From the NCBI GenBank assembly GCA_910577165.1, contig CAJTLX010000045.1, forward strand, positions 1 to 28,976: 28,976 nucleotides of DNA, in the 5' to 3' direction. Under the pieces are notes generated by a model. It saw nothing but the letters and a program-made list of their open reading frames with translations, did not search any database and was not told the origin of the DNA. The position numbers were made by a program, and so were the translations under genes. This DNA comes from an uncultured Lachnospiraceae bacterium (lineage in GTDB: Bacteria > Bacillota > Clostridia > Lachnospirales > Lachnospiraceae). The number at the start of each line of letters is the position of its first letter. Positions within the stretch are counted from its first letter, which is position 1. Positions 12,704-20,772 of the stretch are shown here, in pieces.

Positions 12704-13360
12704 TCAAAACTCCAGCACTTTTATTGTAAATGGTGTTTCTTTGTTCCCACTGCCCAAAATACAGATTGTGTAACTGACCCCCGATACAATATTTAAATTG
12801 ATACATTTTTCTTCTGTCAATTTCTCTTCCTGCATCTTTGCCGACTTGCATATAGAAAAATCATACTCGCCGGGGAGAGCCGGAAGAAAAGAAGTCACTC
12901 TGCCCTGCATCAGGTTGGAAAAAACTCTCTCCCCGTCGGCAAGTGCCAGATCAAATTCCTCGCCGTAACTAAAATTTGCCGCGCGCAGGCAGGCACGCTC
13001 CCTCCCCTCGCCGCAGATACATTCCTCCATCGGAATCAGAATCATGCCATTCATGGTATTGTACAGAACCAAAACCATCCGTCTTCCCCCGTAAAATGGC
13101 ATTGTCTCGCACAAAAGTTCCTCCCCCGTTTCCTCCGAAATCACACTGACACTGCGAAATCCCGCTCCCACCTTTGTATAGTCGGAAACTTGCCCGTAGC
13201 AGAGCCCGCGCGCAAGCTCACGATTTCCAATCAGTACCTTTACCGCTCCTACAAAATGGGCAGCATTTAATATTCTCACCCCCATACACATCATTCCCTG
13301 TCCTCTTAGATTTCCGGAACCTGCCACACTTCCTCCATTCTGAAAAAATGCCAGAGGCAT
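12704..13360 (-). CDS. DUF4397-like protein with two internal repeats
   Basis: The ATG at 13358-13360 follows CAGGAGA at a long spacing and opens a 218-residue protein. Two similar segments are seen: residues about 27-105 (VRILNAAHFVGAVKVLIGN, 'GLCYGQVSDYTKVGAG') and 123-205 (LRAANFSYGEEFDLALADG, 'NLMQGRVTSFLPALPGEYDF'). Each follows the DUF4397 pattern of an 'R-x-x-N/A' strand, a 'DG' turn, then 'G-x-V-(T/S)-x-(Y/F)' and 'P/AG-x'. DUF4397 proteins are usually exported beta-sandwich proteins, but no signal peptide is seen here. Start choice is uncertain because several Met codons lie within the first 27 residues. Function unknown. Confidence 0.6.
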   Translation of the reverse strand: MPLAFFQNGGSVAGSGNLRGQGMMCMGVRILNAAHFVGAVKVLIGNRELARGLCYGQVSDYTKVGAGFRSVSVISEETGEELLCETMPFYGGRRMVLVLYNTMNGMILIPMEECICGEGRERACLRAANFSYGEEFDLALADGERVFSNLMQGRVTSFLPALPGEYDFSICKSAKMQEEKLTEEKCINLNIVSGVSYTICILGSGNKETPFTIKVLEF

Positions 13361-13413
13361 ATCAATTTGTTCTCCTGCCTATTCTATGCAAAAACCGCAC
13401 TGAAAATGATAAT

Positions 13414-13443
13414 TCCACCTATGAAACCAGGTTCACAGGTGGA
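13414..13443 (-). terminator. hairpin behind the YYY-motif membrane protein gene
   Basis: TCCACCT and AGGTGGA form a 7-bp stem, with a nested AACC/GGTT. On the minus strand it is followed by ATTATCATTTTC, a moderate T-rich tail. It starts 6 bp past the stop codon at 13449. Confidence 0.5.
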
Positions 13444-13448
13444 AAAGA

Positions 13449-15986
13449 TTATCGGCTTACGCGAATCAGATAGGAAATTTCATCATCCGAGGAGAAAACG
13501 ATCGAACCTAAGCTCCTTAAAAGCTCCTCGTTCACTTCCTCCAAAAGAGGAATTTCATCCCGCACTAAAGTATCATACACTCCGCGAATCGTATCATCAT
13601 TCAAACTTCTTCTCTCGCTTGCCCCAACATAAATATATTCAATATCATATTTTTCAATCAATTCCTGCACGCGCGCCCCGTCAGTGGAATAATAAAGTTC
13701 AATCACGTCTTTTCTGCGCATATCCACCGATGCAGGAAATCCGCCGGATGCCTCACTGCGCCACAGCCACTCATGTGTCTGCCAGCCCATCACGGTTGGC
13801 AATCCCGTCATCGCGGAAATCCGCTCATAAAAACTGTAACTTGAACCCCAGGCTTCAAGAAGAACCGGTGTGCCGTCAATATTTTCCTTTATCCACGCCA
13901 CACACTCTGCGTCCGCCGCCGATTCCTTATGCATAAACGCAGTTGCGTCAAGCCCCTGATAGCGGCTTGTGTCCTTCACATCGCCAAACCAGCCATTTAC
14001 AGAATTTCCAAAATATCCCAGTGTAGTCAAAAAGCAAATCCCTGTTACCACACCCGCCACACGCCATGCATAGGTTCTTGCAAATACAATCAACCTTACT
14101 AAGATAAATGCCATACAGAGTGCGAACATAATATACGCCTGGAAAGTCAGTTTAAACATGGTATTAGAACGCTTGTAATCGCCCTCGTAAATATCCTTTA
14201 CATAGACTAACTCAGGAATCAGCACCAGCCCGATCGCACATAATCCAATCGTAATAATAAACAGATCGGAGATGGTCAGATTTTCAATAAACTGAAATAA
14301 TCGGTTCTTCTTCTGAATAAATTCTACCCCCGCCTCTTTTTGATGTCCCCCGGGAATTTTATTTCCATTCTCATCGTAGGAAACTCCAGTAAGCACGCCA
14401 AGACGCGTGAGAACACTGTAGCGGTCACAGATAAAAATAAGGATCAAAATCACCGGAAGCCCCCAGAGTACCATAAGCTGATGTATTGGGGTGCGGTAAT
14501 AGTTGAGCCGGATTGTAGTGGAAATCTGATCAAAGTTTAAGGTGAATGGCAGTGCTACCACCTTCGCAATCACCAGAACCACCACCGCCTGCAGTGCGGT
14601 CAATTTTACCGTATCAAGAGAAAACTGATAGATCACTGCATTGGAAAACAGGATGATTGCCCCCGCCACAACAAAATAAATTGGAAAATCCCAGAAATTT
14701 GTCATATGGAACATCCCGATAAAAAATCCCAGCATCAAAATCATTGGGTGCAGTGCTTCATTTAAAATGGAAGCTTTTTGCACTGTTTTTCCCGCGCGCA
14801 GCATATCCATATGTTCCTTGCGGTACTGCAGCCAGGCAAACAACATGGCAAGCACCGTCAACACAAACATAATATTGATTACATGGGCATGTAAGTCGCC
14901 CAGCACAAAAGAATAGGTCGGAAACTCGTGGATTGTCTTGTCCGCTGTTTCCGGGTTGTAGCCAATATAGCGCGTCGAATTCGGAAACCAGAATTTCTCG
15001 ATCTCAGCCTCCGCAAATCCGGCAAGCTTTTGTAATTTCGGGATGATAAACCGAAACAGAGGGTAATGCATATTCCCGGCAAACGAAGTCGCAAGCCCCG
15101 CAAGCGTTCCGGTAAGTGCGGGCAGGATACGCATTAGCAAAGCAGGTTTTTGCTCGCTCTCCGCCTTTATCTCCCTTCCTGTGCGCACCAGAATGCTCCG
15201 ATCCTTTAAAAAGGAAGATACTACATTATAGATGAGGGAATACGGCATAACAAAAGCACAGGCAGCAAGAGTCATCAACATTAAATTGTATCCATACTCC
15301 ACACCCACACCGGAAAGCTTCGTGATAAAGGTGGCAAGATATTGTCCGACATAATAGTAATTGATGCTCTCCCCGGCAAACCATAGATCCTCTGGCGGCA
15401 TATAGACAGAGCGATCCATCACCGCCATAAACCCGTAGTCCATAAATTTTTCTGTGCCGTATGCCTCCGGCTTAAACCCGCGCAGATAACACCAGAACAT
15501 AAAAAAGATGAAAAAGACCACCTCGGATTTTAACGCCGCCACTAGTTTTTCCTGCGTGATCTGATAGCCACAGGACTGCGCCAGCCAGCCATTTTGTTCA
15601 CTTTTTTGCTTTCGTACCACAAATACAAAAAGGACAAGATGAAGTGCGAGCAGAATACCGACCGAGAGAATCGCATTTGCCCTTGTAAACTTCAGAAGGT
15701 GCAGCGAGGAGAGAAACCACATTAAAATTCCCGTTCCCGCAAGCCCGATCGCCTTGGAAAAAATAAAGCCTCCATCATGAAAACGCCCAAAAATCAGTCC
15801 TGCCACCGGATAGGCGACCACGCCAAGAACCAAAAACACCAGCCACCAGACAACAAGACGAGAAAAATCATCCCCTAAAAGCGTGGCACCAATCCCCGCA
15901 GCTCCGCCCAAAAACAGGAGCGGAATTACAAAATCAAAAATGAGATCCAAGTTTTTCTTTGTTGCCTTTTTTTTCGTTTTTTCCAT
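13449..15986 (-). CDS. DUF2298/YYY-motif polytopic membrane protein, GT-C-like
   Basis: This is an 845-residue protein with about 13-15 hydrophobic segments. Its identifying stretch is residues 176-217: 'YGTEKFMDYGFMAV', 'MPPEDLWFAGESINYYYVGQ', giving the Tyr-Tyr-Tyr motif (210-212) of the Chlor_Arch_YYY (DUF2298) family. After the last span, the C-terminal 160 residues form an extracytoplasmic domain (CVAWIKENIDGTPVLLEAWG, 'MGWQTHEWLW', 'YDIEYIYVGASERRSL'), as in GT-C glycosyltransferases that use polyprenyl-phosphate sugars. Acidic residues near spans 5-6 (Glu179, Asp183) are candidates for catalysis. It starts 33 bp after the GT2 gene, so the two are likely one operon: GT2 would make the lipid-linked sugar and this protein would use it. 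The substrate is unknown. Confidence 0.8.
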   Translation of the reverse strand: MEKTKKKATKKNLDLIFDFVIPLLFLGGAAGIGATLLGDDFSRLVVWWLVFLVLGVVAYPVAGLIFGRFHDGGFIFSKAIGLAGTGILMWFLSSLHLLKFTRANAILSVGILLALHLVLFVFVVRKQKSEQNGWLAQSCGYQITQEKLVAALKSEVVFFIFFMFWCYLRGFKPEAYGTEKFMDYGFMAVMDRSVYMPPEDLWFAGESINYYYVGQYLATFITKLSGVGVEYGYNLMLMTLAACAFVMPYSLIYNVVSSFLKDRSILVRTGREIKAESEQKPALLMRILPALTGTLAGLATSFAGNMHYPLFRFIIPKLQKLAGFAEAEIEKFWFPNSTRYIGYNPETADKTIHEFPTYSFVLGDLHAHVINIMFVLTVLAMLFAWLQYRKEHMDMLRAGKTVQKASILNEALHPMILMLGFFIGMFHMTNFWDFPIYFVVAGAIILFSNAVIYQFSLDTVKLTALQAVVVLVIAKVVALPFTLNFDQISTTIRLNYYRTPIHQLMVLWGLPVILILIFICDRYSVLTRLGVLTGVSYDENGNKIPGGHQKEAGVEFIQKKNRLFQFIENLTISDLFIITIGLCAIGLVLIPELVYVKDIYEGDYKRSNTMFKLTFQAYIMFALCMAFILVRLIVFARTYAWRVAGVVTGICFLTTLGYFGNSVNGWFGDVKDTSRYQGLDATAFMHKESAADAECVAWIKENIDGTPVLLEAWGSSYSFYERISAMTGLPTVMGWQTHEWLWRSEASGGFPASVDMRRKDVIELYYSTDGARVQELIEKYDIEYIYVGASERRSLNDDTIRGVYDTLVRDEIPLLEEVNEELLRSLGSIVFSSDDEISYLIRVSR

Positions 15987-16019
15987 TATCCTACCTCACT
16001 TATCCCTTTATTGCCGTTT

Positions 16020-16733
16020 TTATATTCCCTTCAGACAGCGATTAATCTGTCGGAAATCATGCAGTGCCTTCTTCCCAATCTTTACAATCTTCTTTAAATT
16101 GATCGAATTTACGCCGCCCTGTCTTGGGCGAAAAGTAATGGGCAAATACAAAATTTTCTGTTTTTTCTTTGCGTAAATCACTGACAAAACCACATTGGAA
16201 AGATTAAATTTGTCCGGGATCAGCTTGATATTCTCGCCCAGTGATTTTGCTTGCATTAAACGAAATGGCGTATTTGCGTCCGTCACCTTCACATGAAAAC
16301 AGATCTGGCACACAAGTTTTAATGTCTTTGTGACAAACACGCGCGAGATCCCATCCTGTCTGCCCTTGCGATGCCCGATTACCATCTCATAGTCTTTTCG
16401 CTTCTCCCAGAACGGCCAAAATTCCACAGGCAGCGTCTGCCCGTCGGAATCCGTCTGAAATACATAGGTAGCTCCCGCCTTCAGCGCGTACTGGTAGCCG
16501 TAGAGTACCGTCGCGCCATGCCCCTCATTTTGTTTTGTCACGGGCGTAAACAATGGTCTTGTCTCTGCAAGTTCCTGCATCTTTTTATATGTGGAATCCC
16601 TGCTGCCATCATCAATGATTACAAGCCTGCTTTCCCCACCAATCTTTTCAACAATCGGATACCAGTCCGACACTACCGACTCGATATTTTCCTCCTCATT
16701 GTACGCGGGGATCACAATATATAATTTCTCCAT
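16020..16733 (-). CDS. DPM1-like family 2 glycosyltransferase
   Basis: The ATG at 16731-16733 follows AGAGGAATT and gives 237 residues; an in-frame ATG at 16745 lacks such a site. The GT-A fold motifs are 'VIPAYNEEENIESVV', 'VIIDDGSRDST', 'NEGHGATVLYGYQYAL' and the metal-binding 'TDSDGQT' (DxD-type). 'HRKGRQDG' and 'FRLMQAK' also match dolichyl/polyprenyl-phosphate mannosyl- or glucosyltransferase relatives. There is no C-terminal membrane domain, so it resembles the soluble DPM1 type that transfers a sugar from a nucleotide to polyprenyl phosphate at the inner membrane face. The sugar is not certain. It precedes the YYY-motif membrane protein by 33 bp. Confidence 0.85.
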   Translation of the reverse strand: MEKLYIVIPAYNEEENIESVVSDWYPIVEKIGGESRLVIIDDGSRDSTYKKMQELAETRPLFTPVTKQNEGHGATVLYGYQYALKAGATYVFQTDSDGQTLPVEFWPFWEKRKDYEMVIGHRKGRQDGISRVFVTKTLKLVCQICFHVKVTDANTPFRLMQAKSLGENIKLIPDKFNLSNVVLSVIYAKKKQKILYLPITFRPRQGGVNSINLKKIVKIGKKALHDFRQINRCLKGI

Positions 16734-16757
16734 AATTCCTCTCATTCTGTTGTAGCA

Positions 16758-16807
16758 ATATTACTGCAGCGATCTCACATTAAAATTTTTGGCTGCTGTA
16801 GTAATAT
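16758..16807. promoter_or_regulatory. inverted repeat between glf and the GT2 gene
   Basis: ATATTACTGCAGC (16758-16770) and GCTGCTGTAGTAATAT (16792-16807) are complementary apart from a three-base bulge. The plus-strand reading ends in a T-run; the minus-strand reading has none, so it is not an ordinary terminator for glf. It precedes the GT2 ribosome binding site by about 20 bp and may be a leader hairpin or binding site. Confidence 0.35.
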
Positions 16808-16839
16808 CATATTTTTTTATATTTAAATTTTAAGTTTGT

Positions 16840-17931
16840 CTAGGCTAACTTCTCTCGGTAAAGATTCAACGCACTGCGCACCACCGCATCCATATTATAA
16901 TAGCGGTACTCTGCCAGACGACCAAGGAAATATACATTTTTTTCCGCTTTCATCTCTTCTTGATAGAGTGCAAACTGCGCTCTCGCCTCCGCTGTCGGGA
17001 ACGGATAGTATGGCTCCCCTTCCGCCTTTGGAAACTCCTTCATAATCGTTGTCTTTCTATGCTCCTGTCCGGTCAGTTTCTTAAATTCCGTGATGCGTGT
17101 ATAGTCAAAATCATTTGGATAATTGACCACCGGCGCATCCTGATAAGATTCCAAATCATAAGTTTCCATCAGGAAATCAACACTGCGATATGGCAGCTTT
17201 CCATGTTTCCCGTGAAAATACTCATCCGCCGGTCCGGTATAAATCAGCGTTCCATAGGAAATTTCACCACGGATCTCCTCAAAATCCGTATTGAGTAAAA
17301 GTTTAATCTTTTTATTCTGAATCATTGCCTCGCACAGCCTGGTGTAACCGCAGCGCGGCATTCCCTGATACTTATCCGTAAAATAGCGCGTATCGCGGTT
17401 AAATCTAAGCGGAATTCTGGAGATCACTGAGGTATCAATCTCCCCCGGATCAACTCCCCATTGTTTTTTGGTATAATTTTCGAAAAATTTCGAATAGATT
17501 TCTTCCCCAACCTTGGATAATGCTACATCACGACTGGTCTTAATTTCTTTTATTGGCACTGCCCGCTTTTCAATAAATTTTTCCATTTCCTCCGCTGTCA
17601 TTTCCATATGATAGAGGCGGTTTATCGTTTCAAGGGTAATCGGCATAGGAATTAAATTTCCATCCACCTGCGTCAACACCCGATGCCAAAAATCATTCCA
17701 CTTGGTAAACTGCCCCAGATAATAATAGACTTCCCTGTCGTTTGTATGGAAAATATGAGGACCGTAATTGTGAATTAAAATCCCATCCTCATTGTAGGAA
17801 TCATAGACATTGCCACCGATATGCGAACGCTTTTCTACAATCAGTACCTTCTCGCCCTTCTCATTTGCAATTCGCTCCGCTACGGTAAGCCCGGCAAGTC
17901 CCGCTCCTGCTACCACATATGGATAATACAT
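16840..17931 (-). CDS. glf: UDP-galactopyranose mutase
   Basis: The enzyme converts UDP-galactopyranose into UDP-galactofuranose using reduced FAD, supplying the furanose sugar for surface glycans. I choose the ATG at 17929-17931 (AAAGGGGAAGTTT upstream; 363 residues) over the longer frame that begins at 18039, because that one starts just past the -10 of the promoter. The FAD-binding GxGxxG (AGAGLAGLTVAERI) is at the N-terminus, followed by 'VEKRSHIGGNVYD' and 'YGPHIFHTND'. The family-specific stretches 'FTKKQWGVDP', 'PRCGYTRLCEAMI', 'YTGPADEYF' and the closing 'GRLAEYRYYNMD' are all present, so it should be active. It is the clearest evidence that this locus makes a galactofuranose-containing polymer. 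Confidence 0.95.
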   Translation of the reverse strand: MYYPYVVAGAGLAGLTVAERIANEKGEKVLIVEKRSHIGGNVYDSYNEDGILIHNYGPHIFHTNDREVYYYLGQFTKWNDFWHRVLTQVDGNLIPMPITLETINRLYHMEMTAEEMEKFIEKRAVPIKEIKTSRDVALSKVGEEIYSKFFENYTKKQWGVDPGEIDTSVISRIPLRFNRDTRYFTDKYQGMPRCGYTRLCEAMIQNKKIKLLLNTDFEEIRGEISYGTLIYTGPADEYFHGKHGKLPYRSVDFLMETYDLESYQDAPVVNYPNDFDYTRITEFKKLTGQEHRKTTIMKEFPKAEGEPYYPFPTAEARAQFALYQEEMKAEKNVYFLGRLAEYRYYNMDAVVRSALNLYREKLA

Positions 17932-18037
17932 AAACTTCCCCTTTCTGCGTTTTGATAAAATTGTATTCTTCATTTTATACATAAATATAAATGTATATTT
18001 ATCCAGTCTTTTTTTATCCAATTCTTTCCATGCGTTC

Positions 18038-18066
18038 ATTATACGCTAAAATCTTGTTTATTGCAA
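18038..18066 (-). promoter_or_regulatory. promoter of glf
   Basis: On the minus strand TTGCAA (18066-18061) and TATAAT (18043-18038) are 17 bp apart. It gives a leader of about 100 nt before the chosen start of glf. Confidence 0.65.
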
Positions 18067-18096
18067 TATGAATTTTCCTGCTTTCCTAACAAGGGC

Positions 18097-18127
18097 AAAC
18101 GGGAAGGGCGATTCACCCCTCCCGTTT
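18097..18127 (-). terminator. terminator hairpin of the secreted protein gene
   Basis: AAACGGGAGGGG and CCCTTCCCGTTT form a 12-bp stem with a 7-base loop, 38 bp past the stop codon. On the minus strand the tail is GCCCTTGTT, so it may act in both directions or with only modest efficiency. Confidence 0.55.
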
Positions 18128-18164
18128 GTTTGACTGGATTATCGAAAAAAACTATTTAGCAGAT

Positions 18165-20432
18165 TTAACTCTCCGAAGAATTTTCAGATCCGGATGCACC
18201 GGAGTAATATTCCTTTGAGGAATATTCTTTCCCGTTAATGGTAACCGTAACATACCATATTTCTATTAGATTTTCTTCCTTTCCGGAAGTATTATCAACC
18301 GTAACTTCATGTGTTTTATTATCTTCAGTAGTATTATTTTTATTCTCTGAATTTGTTTCCTTCTGCCACGAACAAGTATAATCTTCCGATGTCGTGCCAT
18401 CTACAGTAACGCTGCAAGACAAGGTTACTGTAATTGAAGAACCACTAACAGCAGTTACTCTAACCGTTCCATTTTCTACACTAGCACTTCCGCTTTCGGC
18501 GGCGGGTGTAGGAGTTTCAACATTCAAAGTAATAATAACAGTTGGCGTAGCTGACGGACCAGCAGTTGGCGTAGCCGATGGGCTAACGGTCGGTGTACCT
18601 GTTGGCGTTGTCGGATGGTTTTCTTTCGAAGAATATTCTTTTCCATCGATGATAACAACAACATACCACACTTCTTCCTTATCCCCACTAACGGTAACCT
18701 CACCATTTTTACTTGTTGCACTTCCGTTTGACCATTCATAAGTATAATCACTTGTTGCTGTACCATTTACTGTAACATCGCACGATAATGTTACAGTAAC
18801 GGACGAGCCACTAACCGTTTTTACCGTGACCGTTCCTGCATTATTATTTACTGCAACGCTTCCCTTTTCCGGTGCAACAGTTGTGCTATTTAAAGTGATC
18901 ACAACACCCGATGGTGTACCGCTCGGTGCCCCAGTTGGTGTCGCGCTCGGTGTTTCCGATGGAGTTTCACTTGGCGTACCGGTTGGGGTAACGCTTGGTG
19001 TTCCCGATGGTGTACTTGTCGGTGTATCCGTCGGCGCGCTGGTTGGAGCCGGGCTTGTTGGCACATTGCTGCTGCCTCCGCCCGGTGTAGTAATCGGTGC
19101 CTGTGTTGGTTCTACAGTTGGCACTGCCTCAACCTTCGTTTCCTCACCGGGCTTTACTACCGTTTCATTTCCCTCTGAATCTTTGATTACCACATCCTCT
19201 TTCATTTTCTCATCCGTTACAACACTGACTGCTACATTCTCTTCCTTTGTCACTGTGGTGCCCTCTGCGCCCTCAGCAAGTTCTACCGATACGGATGCCT
19301 CTGCCTTGACTTCCAGAGTGGCTTCCGATCTGATCACAGCACCTTCCGCTTCCTTATCTACATTGACCACAATCTTTTCGGTATCCCCTTTGATCACTGC
19401 AACGATCGCTTCCAAAATATTAACAACTACATCCGCAGCTTCCTTCGTTGTGGTAAGTTCTACTTGGGCACTGGCATTGATTACCACATTCATTGCGGTA
19501 TCAATCTTTGCTCCCGCTGCAGTTTTCTCCACCGTAACTGGAATTTTTGTATTGCTCGTGCCTGAAATTTTTACCTCGCCCGGCGCAGCAATGCTAATAT
19601 TATTGATTCTGCCGCCATTACCAACAATATTGATGGTTGCATCCTTATTTGTCGGCGCGTACTCAAGATTTAAAATCTTTGCCTTTTCTTCTATATGCAG
19701 ACTTGCCTTTGGCGCACTGATATGGAAACGATTTCCAATTGCCTTTTCAAAAAATGTAGAGGACTTGATTTCTTCCACATTGATCTGTGCAAATCTTCCT
19801 GCATTGATCACATCCGAATTTGGAACCTTTACGGTCAATGTCTTTTTCTTATAATTTGCAGATTTAATGGTAAAGGTTCTCTCCTTGTCCGTAATAATAT
19901 GAATATCAGTAACTTTCTTGTTCTTCAATGCCTTATTTAACTGTCGCTGTGAGCGCGCAACCGCGTAACCTTCCTTATCCGATATTACCTTGATTGTTAC
20001 CCACTCGGAATATGCGGTCACATATTTTTTTCCTGCCGCGGCATCCTCAATATAACCATTTGCATTTCTCGCTTTTGTCCAGGCATTCATATCCTTTGTG
20101 CTTGCAAATGCCACAGCGCGGATCTCAAAACTTCCCGCATAGATCGGGTAGACATCCCCCCAACGGCAGGAGGACACACCGGCTGTATTTGTCCTTTGGT
20201 TGACTTCCCAGTACACTACCCCTGTGGACTTTCCCTTCTGCTTTGTCGCTTGGATTTCTGGATCAAAATTAAAGGAATCCCCTACCAAAATGGTATTGTC
20301 CTTTGGCAATTCTGCGATTCCAAGTTTTGTGATCGGGTTCTTCCCCGCCGCCTCTGCCGCGCGTGCCGGACAAACTATAGTCAGCAGCAGGGCAAAGACC
20401 AGCCATAACGCTAATTTCTTCTTTGTACGCAT
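18165..20432 (-). CDS. secreted Pro/Thr/Ser-rich protein with two tandem C-terminal domains
   Basis: The 755-residue protein starts at an ATG after AAGGGAG. Residues 1-29 are a typical signal peptide (MRTKKKLALWLVFALLLTIV, then a CPARAAEAA cleavage region). Residues 30-200 are a unique domain with Trp and Tyr. Residues 200-430 are a beta-rich region with repeated 'VxVxxxA' strands, resembling a beta-solenoid. Residues 434-508 are a linker with repeats of the type TPSxTP. Two similar domains then follow (about 509-600 and 633-745), each with 'VSGSS(V/I)TVTLSC', 'YT(Y/C)(E/S)W', 'WYV' and 'GKEYSSKE', separated by a second TP-rich linker. There is no LPxTG or membrane anchor. The P/T/S linkers are possible O-glycosylation sites, notable next to lipid-linked sugar genes. 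Function unknown. Confidence 0.75.
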   Translation of the reverse strand: MRTKKKLALWLVFALLLTIVCPARAAEAAGKNPITKLGIAELPKDNTILVGDSFNFDPEIQATKQKGKSTGVVYWEVNQRTNTAGVSSCRWGDVYPIYAGSFEIRAVAFASTKDMNAWTKARNANGYIEDAAAGKKYVTAYSEWVTIKVISDKEGYAVARSQRQLNKALKNKKVTDIHIITDKERTFTIKSANYKKKTLTVKVPNSDVINAGRFAQINVEEIKSSTFFEKAIGNRFHISAPKASLHIEEKAKILNLEYAPTNKDATINIVGNGGRINNISIAAPGEVKISGTSNTKIPVTVEKTAAGAKIDTAMNVVINASAQVELTTTKEAADVVVNILEAIVAVIKGDTEKIVVNVDKEAEGAVIRSEATLEVKAEASVSVELAEGAEGTTVTKEENVAVSVVTDEKMKEDVVIKDSEGNETVVKPGEETKVEAVPTVEPTQAPITTPGGGSSNVPTSPAPTSAPTDTPTSTPSGTPSVTPTGTPSETPSETPSATPTGAPSGTPSGVVITLNSTTVAPEKGSVAVNNNAGTVTVKTVSGSSVTVTLSCDVTVNGTATSDYTYEWSNGSATSKNGEVTVSGDKEEVWYVVVIIDGKEYSSKENHPTTPTGTPTVSPSATPTAGPSATPTVIITLNVETPTPAAESGSASVENGTVRVTAVSGSSITVTLSCSVTVDGTTSEDYTCSWQKETNSENKNNTTEDNKTHEVTVDNTSGKEENLIEIWYVTVTINGKEYSSKEYYSGASGSENSSES
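18905..19060 (-). repeat. GC-rich repeats encoding the Pro/Thr linker
   Basis: The stretch is built of near-identical 12-bp units (ACACCATCGGGA-like) encoding T-P-S-x motifs. It also opens a long frame on the opposite strand (18826-19854) that I treat as an artefact. Copy number of such units is prone to change. Approximate limits. Confidence 0.6.
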
Positions 20433-20463
20433 ATGCTTCTCCCTTCAAAAAATTTGATTTTTC

Positions 20464-20623
20464 CGGAGCACTCTGGCTCCGCCGCTATCCTCCTCTCGTT
20501 TTCCGACTAATACCTATCCGTCCGCAACGCTACTACTCGCCGCCATGCTGCCACCACAACCAGGCAGAACAAATCAGGGATACGTATATCTTGCATCCTA
20601 TCACAACATATGGTAAACTTCAA
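20464..20623 (-). promoter_or_regulatory. promoter and long leader of the secreted protein gene
   Basis: On the minus strand TTGAAG (20623-20618) and TAGGAT (20600-20595) are 17 bp apart, so the leader would be about 155 nt. The 3' part of it is GC-rich and contains the hairpin CGGAGC/GCTCCG (20476-20481 with 20464-20469) about 18 bp before the ribosome binding site. I recognise no riboswitch class in it. The rest of the interval up to the upstream terminator (about 20640-20847) shows no gene. Confidence 0.45.
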
Positions 20624-20772
20624 TAGTGCAAACGCAACATTTATATTATTTCATCTGTATTGAATTCATCCCTTTTCAATTCTTAGATTCCTATATTTAG
20701 AAATTTTTATAAAATAATGTATTGTCCTTTTACAATGCACCATTCCTGCACCATTTCAATTTTGGCTTGTTA

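Noticed and set aside
18905..19060. Possible CRISPR-like array
   Set aside because: The repeats are short, contiguous, in frame with a signal-peptide protein and without unique spacers.
18826..19854. A 342-residue open frame on the plus strand
   Set aside because: It is antisense to the secreted protein gene and stays open because of the repetitive Thr/Pro/Val codons. It lacks a ribosome binding site.
20433..20600. Known riboswitch in the leader of the secreted protein gene
   Set aside because: I compared it by eye with c-di-GMP, c-di-AMP, cobalamin, TPP, SAM and T-box signatures and saw none.
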